NCBI RefSeq assembly: GCF_017353185.1
Contig: NZ_JAFMYV010000011.1
Span: forward strand, 1-64,000
DNA from: Fibrella rubiginis
GTDB lineage: Bacteria; Bacteroidota; Bacteroidia; Cytophagales; Spirosomataceae
Direction: 5' to 3'
DNA: 64,000 nt
The first letter of the stretch is position 1. Each line of letters starts with the position of its first letter. Position numbers and translations under genes: made by a program. Shown in pieces: positions 46,291 to 54,831 of this stretch. A model generated the notes under the pieces. It searched no databases. It was not told where the DNA came from and saw only the letters and a program-made list of their open reading frames with translations.

Positions 46291-48437
46291 CTTAATAGCT
46301 GATACGTCACTAGCGCCGACACGTAGGCCAGAACCATCATGTAGCCGAGTTGTACCATTGGCCATTTCCAGCCTTTGGTTTCGCGGTAAGTAGTGGCAAT
46401 GGTGCTCATGCACATCATAGCGAAGACGTAAAACACCAGCAGCGACCAGGCTACGGCAGGGGTATACCGTGGCCCGCCCGTTTCGGGGTTGCGCTCGTTT
46501 TGCAGCCGCTGACGAATCGTCGTATTGTCTTCGGTATTACCCGCGCCGAGGCTGTAGATGGTCGACATGGTGCCGACAAACACCTCACGGGCAGCAAAGG
46601 AGGCTAGCAGGGCCACGCCAATTTTCCAGTCGTAGCCCAGGGGCCGAATAGCGGGTTCGATAAAATGGCCGAAATGACCTGCATACGATGCTTCGAGGCG
46701 TTGGGCGGCAATACTATTGGCAGTCTCGTCTGTCATGGGTTTGCCCTGTTGCTGCTGCCGAACGCGGGCTTCTGCCTGCTCCATCTGGTTGCCGGGGCCG
46801 TAGCTGGCCAGCACCCACAGGATAATGGAGATGGCGAGAATGACCCGCCCGGCTTCCCAGACAAACGACCGCACGCTTTCCCAGACCGTAAGGCCTACGT
46901 GGTTCCAGCGGGGCATTTTAAAGGTGGGCAACTCCATCACAAACAAGCTTCGCTCCTTTGTTTTCAGCACTTTCTTAAACACCCATGCTGCCACCAGAGC
47001 CGACACCAGCCCCAGCAGGTAGAGGCTCATCAGGGCCAGCCCCTGCAAATTGAATAGCCCACCCACACGCCGGTCGGGCACAACCAGCGCAATGAGAATG
47101 GTGTAGATGGGCAGGCGGGCCGAGCAGCTCATCAGCGGCGTAACCAGAATGGTAATAAGCCGGTCGCGTTGCGAAGCAATGGACCGGGTAGCCATAATGG
47201 CGGGCACAGCACAGGCAACCCCCGAAATAAGCGGTACCACGCTCCGGCCATTCAACCCAAACTTGCGCATAATACGGTCCATCAGGACCATCACCCGCGA
47301 CATGTAGCCCGATTCTTCGAGCAGGGAAACAAGCAGGAAGAGCAGCGCGATTTGCGGAATGAACACCAGAATACCCCCAACGCCCGCAATGACACCGTCG
47401 GTGAGCAAGTCAGACAAGGGGCCGGGCGGCAGGCTGTCTTTCAGCGACCCGTTGATCCAGGCAATGCCCTCGTCAATTGCGTCCTGGAAGGGGGTAGCCC
47501 AGGCAAAAATGGCTTGAAAAATCAGCAGCAGAATAAGCCCGAAAATGACGTAGCCCCAGATAGGATGCAGCAAAAACCGGTCGAGCTTCTGGCTCCAGGT
47601 GGGCTGCCCCACGGGCCGGTTGTTGGTAACAGCGTCGGTGATGATGCCCGCAATAAGCTCGTAGCGGCGGATGGTCTCGCGCACCTGAAAGGCCGGTTCG
47701 CTAAACTGATAGTTAGCAATCAGCACGTCGAGGCCTTCGCGCTGCTGCCGGTTGAGGAACGTAAATCCGTCGTGCTGAATAACGTATTGCAGGGCCAGGT
47801 AACTGTTGTCGAGGCCATACTGCGCTTTAGTTTCGGCCAGTAGACCAGGCTTTCCAGCGGCGATGTCATCGGCCAGAACAGGGTCAGTATCAGGATCAAA
47901 GAAGAGCGTTTCGGCCACAATAGGCGTCTCCAGTTGCTGAAAAACGGCTTTTTTCACCAGATCGACCCCTTCGCCGGTGCGGGCGTTGATGCGCACTACG
48001 GGTACGCCCAGCCGCATCGACAGCCGCACGGCGTTGACTTCCTGCTGCTGCTGTTTGGCCACGTCGAGCATGTTCAGCGCCAGCACCACCGGCACGTGCA
48101 GATCCATGATCTGCGTAAACAGCAGCATGTTGCGGCGCAGGTTTGAGGCGTCGAGCACGACCACGGCCACGTCGGGGTAATCGGGGTGGCTGGGGTTGGC
48201 CAGGATATCGGTAACGAGTTGTTCGTCGGGCGATTTGGGGTAGATCGAATAAACGCCCGGCAGGTCGACAACGGTGATAGCGGTGGTGGGCGTAAGCTGG
48301 CAGGTACCCGACTTTTTGTCCATCGTCACACCGGGGAAGTTTCCCGTTTTCTGACGAAGGCCCGTAAGCTGATTAAACAGGGATGATTTACCGGCGTTGG
48401 GATTCCCAATCAGAGCCAGTGTGGAAGACGATGCCAA
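46287..48437 (-). CDS. feoB: Ferrous iron transporter FeoB
   Basis: 716 residues. The N-terminal G domain has G1 GNPNAGKS (11-18), the switch region GNFPGVTMDK, DLPGVYS and NMLD; then a helical GDI-like region and two Gate/nucleoside-recognition membrane domains. The start is a TTG at 48437: an in-frame stop lies two codons upstream and no ATG precedes the G1 motif. feoA lies 70 nt upstream on the same strand. The stop codon is within the arm of the palindrome 46160-46290. Confidence 0.95.
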   Translation of the reverse strand: MASSSTLALIGNPNAGKSSLFNQLTGLRQKTGNFPGVTMDKKSGTCQLTPTTAITVVDLPGVYSIYPKSPDEQLVTDILANPSHPDYPDVAVVVLDASNLRRNMLLFTQIMDLHVPVVLALNMLDVAKQQQQEVNAVRLSMRLGVPVVRINARTGEGVDLVKKAVFQQLETPIVAETLFFDPDTDPVLADDIAAGKPGLLAETKAQYGLDNSYLALQYVIQHDGFTFLNRQQREGLDVLIANYQFSEPAFQVRETIRRYELIAGIITDAVTNNRPVGQPTWSQKLDRFLLHPIWGYVIFGLILLLIFQAIFAWATPFQDAIDEGIAWINGSLKDSLPPGPLSDLLTDGVIAGVGGILVFIPQIALLFLLVSLLEESGYMSRVMVLMDRIMRKFGLNGRSVVPLISGVACAVPAIMATRSIASQRDRLITILVTPLMSCSARLPIYTILIALVVPDRRVGGLFNLQGLALMSLYLLGLVSALVAAWVFKKVLKTKERSLFVMELPTFKMPRWNHVGLTVWESVRSFVWEAGRVILAISIILWVLASYGPGNQMEQAEARVRQQQQGKPMTDETANSIAAQRLEASYAGHFGHFIEPAIRPLGYDWKIGVALLASFAAREVFVGTMSTIYSLGAGNTEDNTTIRQRLQNERNPETGGPRYTPAVAWSLLVFYVFAMMCMSTIATTYRETKGWKWPMVQLGYMMVLAYVSALVTYQLLR

Positions 48438-48507
48438 GGTTTATGTACACAGTTACCGCGTTTGGCGCAGATTGCCCCAGTTGAGCACGGTGGGTGCACC
48501 AAAACGC

Positions 48508-48738
48508 TTATTCCCCTTCGAGTAAAATGGTGGCGGCTTCTGCCCGGCGCATCGACAGGCAATAGCCGGCCACGTTCAGGCAAATAGGATCGCCCATAGG
48601 TGCTTTACCGTGTAGGCAAATCTCTTCGCCGGGTAGGCAACCCATTTCGAGCAACTTAATTGAAGCCCATTGATCACTAAACGACTTGATCCGGGCTTTT
48701 TCGCCAGGTTTCAGGTCTGCTACAGTGCGGTTGCTCAT
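48508..48738 (-). CDS. feoA: FeoA domain protein
   Basis: 76 residues with an SH3-like FeoA fold (DLKPGEKARIKSF, LLEMGCLPGEEI). It aids FeoB-dependent Fe(II) uptake. It is the first gene of the feoAB operon and has a promoter candidate 34-65 nt upstream. Confidence 0.93.
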   Translation of the reverse strand: MSNRTVADLKPGEKARIKSFSDQWASIKLLEMGCLPGEEICLHGKAPMGDPICLNVAGYCLSMRRAEAATILLEGE

Positions 48739-48748
48739 GGTATCCTTA

Positions 48749-48803
48749 TTTAGACTTCATTTAAACAAACGCAAGTTTACGGGCTAAAGTTTGTGTTTGC
48801 AAA
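48749..48803 (-). promoter_or_regulatory. feoAB promoter and possible iron operator
   Basis: On minus, TTTG (48803-48800) and TAAACTTG (48779-48772, one mismatch to TAnnTTTG) are 20 nt apart, the Bacteroidota spacing. Between this and the ATG lies the imperfect dyad TTTAGACTTCATTTAAA (48749-48765), a candidate site for an iron regulator; the regulator family is not determined. Confidence 0.5.
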
Positions 48804-48842
48804 AAAACAAAGCAGGAGGTGGGGGTGGTGAGTAGTAAGTGA

Positions 48843-48916
48843 TGAATGATAAGTGATGAATTGGCTGACGCCCGTCTGACTTCTCGTGCGTCAGCCAATT
48901 CATCATTCATCATTCA
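48843..48916. repeat. Inverted repeat, 29-bp arms, two mismatches (P14)
   Basis: Left 48843-48871 and right 48888-48916 pair at 27 of 29 positions. The outer part uses TGATGAATGAT words. The loop-proximal core TTGGCTGACGC is identical to that of 4570-4633. The right arm contains the stop codon of the curlin gene (48914-48916). Confidence 0.92.
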
Positions 48917-50389
48917 ATTATTGCTTTGCACTACGTTGCCTACGTTGCTGGTGCCTTGCTGGAAGACGGCGCCGGTGTTACCACCGAGGCCCGATTGGGT
49001 CACGCTGAGTGTATTGCTCTGACCCAGTTGCGTGGCAAACGACACATCACGAAACGACGTGGTGCCCATGATCAGGTTGTTGCTGCCCGTTTGGGCCATG
49101 TCTGACTGGTTGTTGGTGCCCACCTGGTACTGCTTCATGGTGTTATTACTGCCTTTCTGGTCAACCACGGCCCGGTTTTTACCAGAAACGCCGCCGTTGA
49201 TGGCTATTTCGGCTGGTTGGGCGTAGCCGGGAACGTAGCCCTGGAAAATGGTGGCGCTGTTATTACTGCCTGCTCCACCCGTCACGTTCTGATTGATGGT
49301 GGCCGACGAAGCGTCGCCAGCCTGATTCTGCATACCAATAAGCGCCAGGTTGCTACCTGAATTACCCATGCCCTGATGAATACTGGCCGTGCCATTGCCC
49401 GAATTACCACTCTGATGAATCGTGGCGTTGTCGGTGCCGGTGCCTTCCTGCGTCACGGTGGCTCTGTTGTTCTGACTGTCGTTGTTCTGGTCAATCCAGG
49501 CCGTATGGAAGCCTGCCGTCTGGGTAACCAGGGCGGTGTTACCCAAGGTGGTGCCCGACCCGTTGTTCTGTTGAATACCCACGTCGCCGGTGCCGCCCGT
49601 CTGGTTTACCGTAGCGGTATTACCCTCACTACCGCCGCTCAACGACGTGGTGGTGCCGGCACCCGAATTTTGCTGTATGGCCGCCGTCACTCCCGCCGAT
49701 GCCTGGTTGATGGTAGCAGTGTTGCCCGCACTCACGCCCGACGCGCCCTCCCCTTTCTGCTCGATGATGGCCCTGACCGCACCGGCCTGCGTTTCCTGAA
49801 TACTGGCTACATTGCCCCGCGACAAACCGTTCTGATGAATATAGACGTCGTATATAGAGGCACCGTTAGATGCTTTTAGCTGATCAATCCGGCCATAGTT
49901 GGCATAGTTTGTACCTGTTCCGCTACCGATTTGCTGAACGGTGGCGTGGTTGCCTTCCTGCTCCTGCGTGATACGCGCCACGTTGCCCCAGGCCCCCGGA
50001 CTGGTAGAGGCCGTTGGAACCACGTTGGGGTCGCCAGTGGGCAAACCCGCCGACCCGCTGTTGATTTGAAGAATGATAGCCTCGTTGGTAGCGCTCGCGG
50101 CTCCTTTCAGGCTGTTTGTGTTCTGAAGAATAGTTGCCTGATTGTGTTGCGCCGTTAGTTGCAGCACGGTGGCCGTGTTCGTTTGCTGCCGCTGATCGGT
50201 GAATGATCGGTTGCCCGTATTAGCAGAAATCATACCATTACCCTGCGTCACCTCAGAGGTGAGCAGGTTACCCTGTTGATTTTGTAGGCTTATCTGGCTT
50301 TGGCCAATCTGATTGAGTGTAGCCGTATTTTGGGCGAAACCAACGGCAGCAAAGGCCATCAGCAGGGTAGTTAGTAGTGCGTTTTTCAT
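48914..50389 (-). CDS. Curlin-repeat amyloid-like protein (second copy)
   Basis: 491 residues with a signal peptide (MKNALLTTLLMAFAAVGFAQ) and about 20 curlin-type repeats (NTATLNQIGQSQ, NNSATIFQG, NTATVNQTG, NRAVVDQKGSNN). The start NTATLNQIGQSQISLQNQQG resembles that of the 18005 protein. Central units are especially Gly/Asn/Ser-rich. It probably forms extracellular amyloid fibres. No export gene (csgG/E/F) is nearby. A dyad lies 30 nt upstream. Confidence 0.9.
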   Translation of the reverse strand: MKNALLTTLLMAFAAVGFAQNTATLNQIGQSQISLQNQQGNLLTSEVTQGNGMISANTGNRSFTDQRQQTNTATVLQLTAQHNQATILQNTNSLKGAASATNEAIILQINSGSAGLPTGDPNVVPTASTSPGAWGNVARITQEQEGNHATVQQIGSGTGTNYANYGRIDQLKASNGASIYDVYIHQNGLSRGNVASIQETQAGAVRAIIEQKGEGASGVSAGNTATINQASAGVTAAIQQNSGAGTTTSLSGGSEGNTATVNQTGGTGDVGIQQNNGSGTTLGNTALVTQTAGFHTAWIDQNNDSQNNRATVTQEGTGTDNATIHQSGNSGNGTASIHQGMGNSGSNLALIGMQNQAGDASSATINQNVTGGAGSNNSATIFQGYVPGYAQPAEIAINGGVSGKNRAVVDQKGSNNTMKQYQVGTNNQSDMAQTGSNNLIMGTTSFRDVSFATQLGQSNTLSVTQSGLGGNTGAVFQQGTSNVGNVVQSNN

Positions 50390-50419
50390 GTGAATTGTAG
50401 TTTATCAATTAATCTGTAA

Positions 50420-50445
50420 GAGTCAGATAATCAACTGCCTGACTC
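50420..50445. promoter_or_regulatory. Dyad GAGTCAG-N12-CTGACTC upstream of the curlin gene
   Basis: A perfect 7-bp inverted repeat 31-56 nt before the curlin ATG. The spacing suits a dimeric regulator. A possible TAGCTTTG -7 box lies further up at 50597-50604 on minus. Confidence 0.45.
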
Positions 50446-51203
50446 ATACCGACCAATACAGTAAACCGCAATACCGGCGCAGTTGTTGGCACGCCTACTG
50501 ACAGGGTCAGTATCGTTCTGGAAAGCAGCCGTTACGTCCCATCAATACCCCCTTTGCCGGGCGTTGGTACAACTAATTTTACGACCGACAAACCCCCAAA
50601 GCTATATAGGCCTGATTCTTGCTGTGTAGAGTTACTATTTAGCAAAGCCTGCATCTGTTGCACACAGCAACTAATGAATTTATTTATGAAATAATGAAGA
50701 CTACTGTTTGTAGTAGGTTATAGCGAACCGGAATAATAATGTCGCTGAAAGCAATAAATTGACTTTGCAGGAATAAATAAAAAAGAACACGCGGTTGTGC
50801 GTAATATATTGCGCCTGTTTGTATGAAACAGACCGAATAAACTAACTGTACCAGTGGTTTGCTGCCTGCAGACGCTATCCTGGCCAAAACGCTCACAGCC
50901 AAATCCCTAACATATAAAACTAGTTAAAATTACTTACTTTTTTACTCATAGTAATTAATTGACTGGTGCCCAGCCACATTTTCTTTATCGCTAATTAAGT
51001 AAGTCCTCAATATTGCCTCTTAGTAATAGTATAACTAACTCAACTGATAGTTGTCAACAGGTAAACGGTAAAATGCCCGTTATACACTGCATTATTTTGT
51101 CTAAAAAGAAGATTATGTCGCCCTTTATTTACCAGGTTAAACTACGCGGCTAAGGCACTACATTAAAAAAAACATACCATTATATGACAGCAATTTAATT
51201 TTA

Positions 51204-51211
51204 TATATTTG
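51204..51211 (+). promoter_or_regulatory. Candidate -7 box of the exopolysaccharide plus-strand operon
   Basis: TATATTTG fits TAnnTTTG, about 145 nt before the first glycosyltransferase. No good -33 match. Confidence 0.35.
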
Positions 51212-51355
51212 ATTCGTTAATCGACGCGAACAATATTGCTGCTGTAGGGTCCAGTATGGCACTATACATGCTATAGGTACCATATGAACCGTTTTGCCTG
51301 AAGCTGTTGATACCCGTCATTGGCGGTCCCACCTCCTATGCATCCTAGTGTAACC

Positions 51356-52291
51356 ATGAACAACTCTACTGAACTAGCACCTATTGTACTTTTTGCCTAT
51401 AAACGACCCGCCGAACTGGCGCAAACCGTAAGTGCTCTGCGCGCTAACTATCTGGCGCCAGAAAGTGAATTGTATGTTTTTGTCGATGGCCCGAAGCACC
51501 CGTTTGATTTGCCGAAAGTAGAGGCCGTGCACCGGGTAGCCGACAGCATCGGTGGGTTTCGGGCGGTGCACCGCTTCTATGCCGGTCGTAATATGGGCCT
51601 GGCAAAATCCATTATCGCGGGTGTATCGCAGGTGATGGCCGAACATGGACGAGCCATTGTGCTGGAAGATGACCTGCTCACCACCCGCAATTTTCTCGAC
51701 TACATGAACCAGGCACTCCGGCAGTACAGGGAAAATCAGCAGGTTTTTTCGATTTCAGGCTATACATTCCCGTTTGATCAACCGGCCAACTACGACGCCG
51801 ATGGGTATGTGTACCCCCGCACGGGTTCGTGGGGGTGGGCATCATGGGCCGACAGATGGACCTCCATTGACTGGGAGTTAACCGATTATGATAATTTCAT
51901 GGCCGACAGAAATCGTTGCGAACTGTTTGATTTCTACGGCAGTGACCGGCTCAGGATGCTCAGGCGCTGGCAGGCGGGTCTTATCGACTCATGGGCCATT
52001 CGCTGGTGCTACGCGCAGGCCAAAGTAAACGGTGTAACCCTCTACCCTACCGTTTCAAAAGTAGACAATATTGGTTTCTCTCAAGAATCAACGAACACCC
52101 ACGGCTATAACCGCTACAGAACCATCCTCGACGCGGGGGTAAGCCGTACATTTAACCTACCCCAGAACAGCGTTGTACCCGATTATTACCTGAACCAGAT
52201 GCGATGGAAATTCAGCCTGACCGTACGTGCGGTGAACCGGCTGTTTACCCATGCGCAGAAGGCACAACGGTGGTTTACCCAGAAAAATTGA
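51356..52291 (+). CDS. GnT-I-like glycosyltransferase, copy 1
   Basis: 311 residues, GT-A fold. The start PIVLFAYKRPAEL, VFVDGPKHP and the acidic triad EDD (104-106 in VLEDDLLTT) resemble eukaryotic GnT-I-type (GT13-like) enzymes. WGWASWADRW (about 160-169) is likely in the acceptor region. The ATG at 51338 is an alternative start. The next gene is a close paralogue, 8 nt downstream. Confidence 0.78.
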   Translation: MNNSTELAPIVLFAYKRPAELAQTVSALRANYLAPESELYVFVDGPKHPFDLPKVEAVHRVADSIGGFRAVHRFYAGRNMGLAKSIIAGVSQVMAEHGRAIVLEDDLLTTRNFLDYMNQALRQYRENQQVFSISGYTFPFDQPANYDADGYVYPRTGSWGWASWADRWTSIDWELTDYDNFMADRNRCELFDFYGSDRLRMLRRWQAGLIDSWAIRWCYAQAKVNGVTLYPTVSKVDNIGFSQESTNTHGYNRYRTILDAGVSRTFNLPQNSVVPDYYLNQMRWKFSLTVRAVNRLFTHAQKAQRWFTQKN

Positions 52292-52299
52292 TACAGCCC

Positions 52300-53199
52300 A
52301 TGCCTGCACCCATTATCCTTTTCGCCTACAAGCGTCCCAGCGAACTGCGCCGGACATTGCTTGCCCTTCAGGCCAATTTCCTGGCCACCGAAAGCGAACT
52401 CTATGTGTTCGTTGACGGCCCGAAACACCCCTCAGACTCCCTCAAGGTTGAGCAGGTGCGGGCTATAGCGGAACAAATAACGGGTTTTCGCAATGTCTAC
52501 CTGCACATCAGCACAACCAACATGGGCTGCGCCAACTCCATCATCAACGGGGTGTCGCAGGTGCTCCGCGAACATCCCAACGCGGTGGTGCTTGAAGAAG
52601 ACATCGTGACGACGCCCAATTTTCTGGATTTCATCAACCAGAGCCTGATGCAATACGCCAGCCACCCCAAAGTGTTTTCGGTGGGCGGCTACACGTTTCC
52701 GTTCGAACATCCAACCAATTATGTCGACGACGTTTATTTCTACGGTCGTACCTGCGCCTGGGGTTGGGGTATCTGGGCCGACAGGTGGTTTGCCACCGAC
52801 TGGTCAATTGCTGATTTTGAGGCTTTTATGGCAGATTCGGCGAGACGAAAAGCCTTCAACTACTACGGCAGTGACCGCGTCAGGATGTTGCGCCGCTCTG
52901 TTGAGAAAGAAATTGACACCTGGGACATCCGCCTGTGCTATGAGCAGTTCAAGCAGAAAAAGTTAACGGCCTACCCCACCATTTCCAAGGTCGAGAACAT
53001 TGGTTTCTACAGCAATGATGGTGCCAATACTAACGTCTATAACCGCTACCAAACCCAACTCGATGATGGGCTGCGACGGCGGTTTATTCTGCCCGAACGC
53101 GTTGATGAACACAGTACGTATACCCGGCAGTTTCAGCATCAGTTCAGCCTGGGTGTACGCCTTTTCAATCGCTTAAAAACTGTGGCTGGACTGCGATAG
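52300..53199 (+). CDS. GnT-I-like glycosyltransferase, copy 2
   Basis: 299 residues, clearly related along its length to the upstream gene (PIILFAYKRPSEL, VFVDGPKHPSD, VLEEDIVTT with E99, E100, D101, YTFPFE, WGWGIWADRWF, YGSDRVRMLRR). The metal motif is EED rather than EDD. A tandem duplication followed by divergence suggests two related but distinct linkages. The frame extends back into copy 1, but the ATG at 52300 matches its start. Confidence 0.78.
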   Translation: MPAPIILFAYKRPSELRRTLLALQANFLATESELYVFVDGPKHPSDSLKVEQVRAIAEQITGFRNVYLHISTTNMGCANSIINGVSQVLREHPNAVVLEEDIVTTPNFLDFINQSLMQYASHPKVFSVGGYTFPFEHPTNYVDDVYFYGRTCAWGWGIWADRWFATDWSIADFEAFMADSARRKAFNYYGSDRVRMLRRSVEKEIDTWDIRLCYEQFKQKKLTAYPTISKVENIGFYSNDGANTNVYNRYQTQLDDGLRRRFILPERVDEHSTYTRQFQHQFSLGVRLFNRLKTVAGLR

Positions 53200-53205
53200 T
53201 GTGGT

Positions 53206-53282
53206 GCTGGATATTGGATGCTAGATAATAGACTACGCATTGTAGTTAACCGTCTGTTTTTGTTCAACATCCGATATCCAGC
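53206..53282. repeat. Imperfect inverted repeat between glycosyltransferase and Wzi-like gene (P15)
   Basis: Left GCTGGATATTGGATGCT (53206-53222) and right 53266-53282 match at 15 of 17 positions. GGATATTGG words resemble the arms at 9943-10053. Both genes run in the same direction. Confidence 0.7.
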
Positions 53283-53334
53283 ATCCAGTCTTTGCGCTAA
53301 AAAAGTACCAAACGCTTATCCAATATCTCCTTTC

Positions 53335-54825
53335 ATGAAAGTAATTGTACTCTTCGGCTGGCTGCTGATGGCTGGTGGTGGTGCGTTTGCGCAGGCCATT
53401 CCGGATACCAGCAGCCGCCCCAAAAGCCTGTTTGTCGAGGTTGGCGGCATGGCAGCTTCGTCTGGTCGAACGCCGTTCTGGCTGCGGTCGCGCCAATACG
53501 GCATCGTTCCTCTCAACAGTCCCGCCGGGCAGTTTCGCGTGGGGGGTGTTTCTTACCTTGGCGACCCGGCCAACCCGCGCCGGGTGCACCTGAAGCTGGG
53601 AGCCGAGGTAGTAGCCAACGCCACATCAGCAGCCACGCAACTCTTACTGCCCGAAGCCTACGCCAGCCTGCGGTTGGGCGGTTTCGAGCTGTACGGAGGT
53701 CGTCGGCGCGAAGTAGTTGGCCTGGCCGACACCCTGCTCAGCACAGGCTCCTACGCCTGGTCGGGCAACGCGCTGCCCATCACGAAGGTGCAACTGAGCA
53801 CACGGGGATTTGTGCCGGTGGGTTTCACCAGGGGCGTTTTGGCGATCAATGCCCTGTTTGCCCACGGCTGGTTCGGTAACGCCGACTCGGTGCAGGGATC
53901 CTTTCTGCACCAGAAGGCCTTGTTCGGCCGGCTAAATTTGCTGCGCGGGCGGGTGCGTATATACGCGGGCGTTACACATCTTGCCCAGTGGGGTGGTCGC
54001 CGGAAAGCAGGTACCCTGGCCATCGACGGGCAACTGCCCAATTCCCTGAAAGATTACTGGCGCGTTATCACGGCGGCACAAACACCCGGGTCTGACTCAG
54101 CATCCTATACCGAGATTGACCGGCTCAACCGGGTGGGTAATCACCTGGGGTCAATGGATGTGGCTCTTGAACTATCGGGCGACCGGTCGGACTGGTATTT
54201 GTACTACCAGCATCCTTACGAAGACAAGTCGGGGGTGGCGTTTCAGAATATGCCCGACGGGCTGTATGGCATCCGCTGGCGCAACAAAGCAGCGTTGACC
54301 AAATCGGGCTTCCGGCTGCATCAGCTCACTGCCGAGTTGCTGACTACGCTGAATCAAAGCGGGTTCGATATCAAAATCGGCAGCCGCCTCTACGACGGTG
54401 CCGACGATTATTTCAACAATTACCAGTATAGCGAGGGCTGGTCGAACCAGCAGCGGGTTATTGGTACACCCTTCATCACCCGCACCGCCGACGCCCAGCC
54501 CGACCTGGCCAACGTAAGAGGAGGATTTGGCACTATGTACCTGAGCAACAACCGCGTAGAGGTGCTTCACCTGGGGCTGCTGGGTGGCTGGCCTTCGGGG
54601 GTGCAGGTACGTATGCTGCTTTCCGGCAGCAGGAATTACGGCCGTCCCATCACGAGCGACCCCCGCCTGCCACGTTCCCAGTTTTCGGGTATGGTAGAAG
54701 GCGTTGTACCAGTTAACCTGCTGGGTCAATCACAAATCCGCCTGACAATAGCTGCCGATCAGGGGCAGTGGCTGACAAATTCCATTGGTGGCTGGCTCAG
54801 CTTCCGCACACTCCTATCCAACTAA
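53335..54825 (+). CDS. Wzi-like capsule assembly outer-membrane protein
   Basis: 496 residues with a signal peptide (MKVIVLFGWLLMAGGGAFAQ) and a beta-barrel-like remainder matching the capsule assembly Wzi family (GRTPFWLRSRQYGIVP, LYYQHPYEDKSGVAFQN). Wzi proteins anchor capsular polysaccharide to the cell surface. The frame opens at 53218, but the ATG at 53335 starts the signal peptide. A GT4 gene follows 6 nt later. Confidence 0.82.
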   Translation: MKVIVLFGWLLMAGGGAFAQAIPDTSSRPKSLFVEVGGMAASSGRTPFWLRSRQYGIVPLNSPAGQFRVGGVSYLGDPANPRRVHLKLGAEVVANATSAATQLLLPEAYASLRLGGFELYGGRRREVVGLADTLLSTGSYAWSGNALPITKVQLSTRGFVPVGFTRGVLAINALFAHGWFGNADSVQGSFLHQKALFGRLNLLRGRVRIYAGVTHLAQWGGRRKAGTLAIDGQLPNSLKDYWRVITAAQTPGSDSASYTEIDRLNRVGNHLGSMDVALELSGDRSDWYLYYQHPYEDKSGVAFQNMPDGLYGIRWRNKAALTKSGFRLHQLTAELLTTLNQSGFDIKIGSRLYDGADDYFNNYQYSEGWSNQQRVIGTPFITRTADAQPDLANVRGGFGTMYLSNNRVEVLHLGLLGGWPSGVQVRMLLSGSRNYGRPITSDPRLPRSQFSGMVEGVVPVNLLGQSQIRLTIAADQGQWLTNSIGGWLSFRTLLSN

Positions 54826-54831
54826 CCGTTT

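Larger units (their letters stand above)
50390..51355. other. 966-nt AT-rich intergenic region
   Basis: The largest non-coding stretch here, between the divergent curlin and exopolysaccharide genes. It holds the dyad at 50420-50445, a 9-bp inverted repeat TTGCTGTGT/ACACAGCAA (50619-50627, 50662-50670), a TATATTTG box at 51204-51211 on plus and very AT-rich DNA around 50900-51240. I see no convincing ORF (a 72-codon frame on minus at 50684-50902 has no support) and no structured RNA that I recognise. Confidence 0.6.

Noticed and set aside
47169..47843. 224-codon plus-strand frame opposite feoB
   Set aside because: Antisense to a conserved gene; composition is polar and featureless.
50684..50902. 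72-codon minus-strand frame in the long gap
   Set aside because: AT-rich, no conserved motif, no promoter, no terminator.
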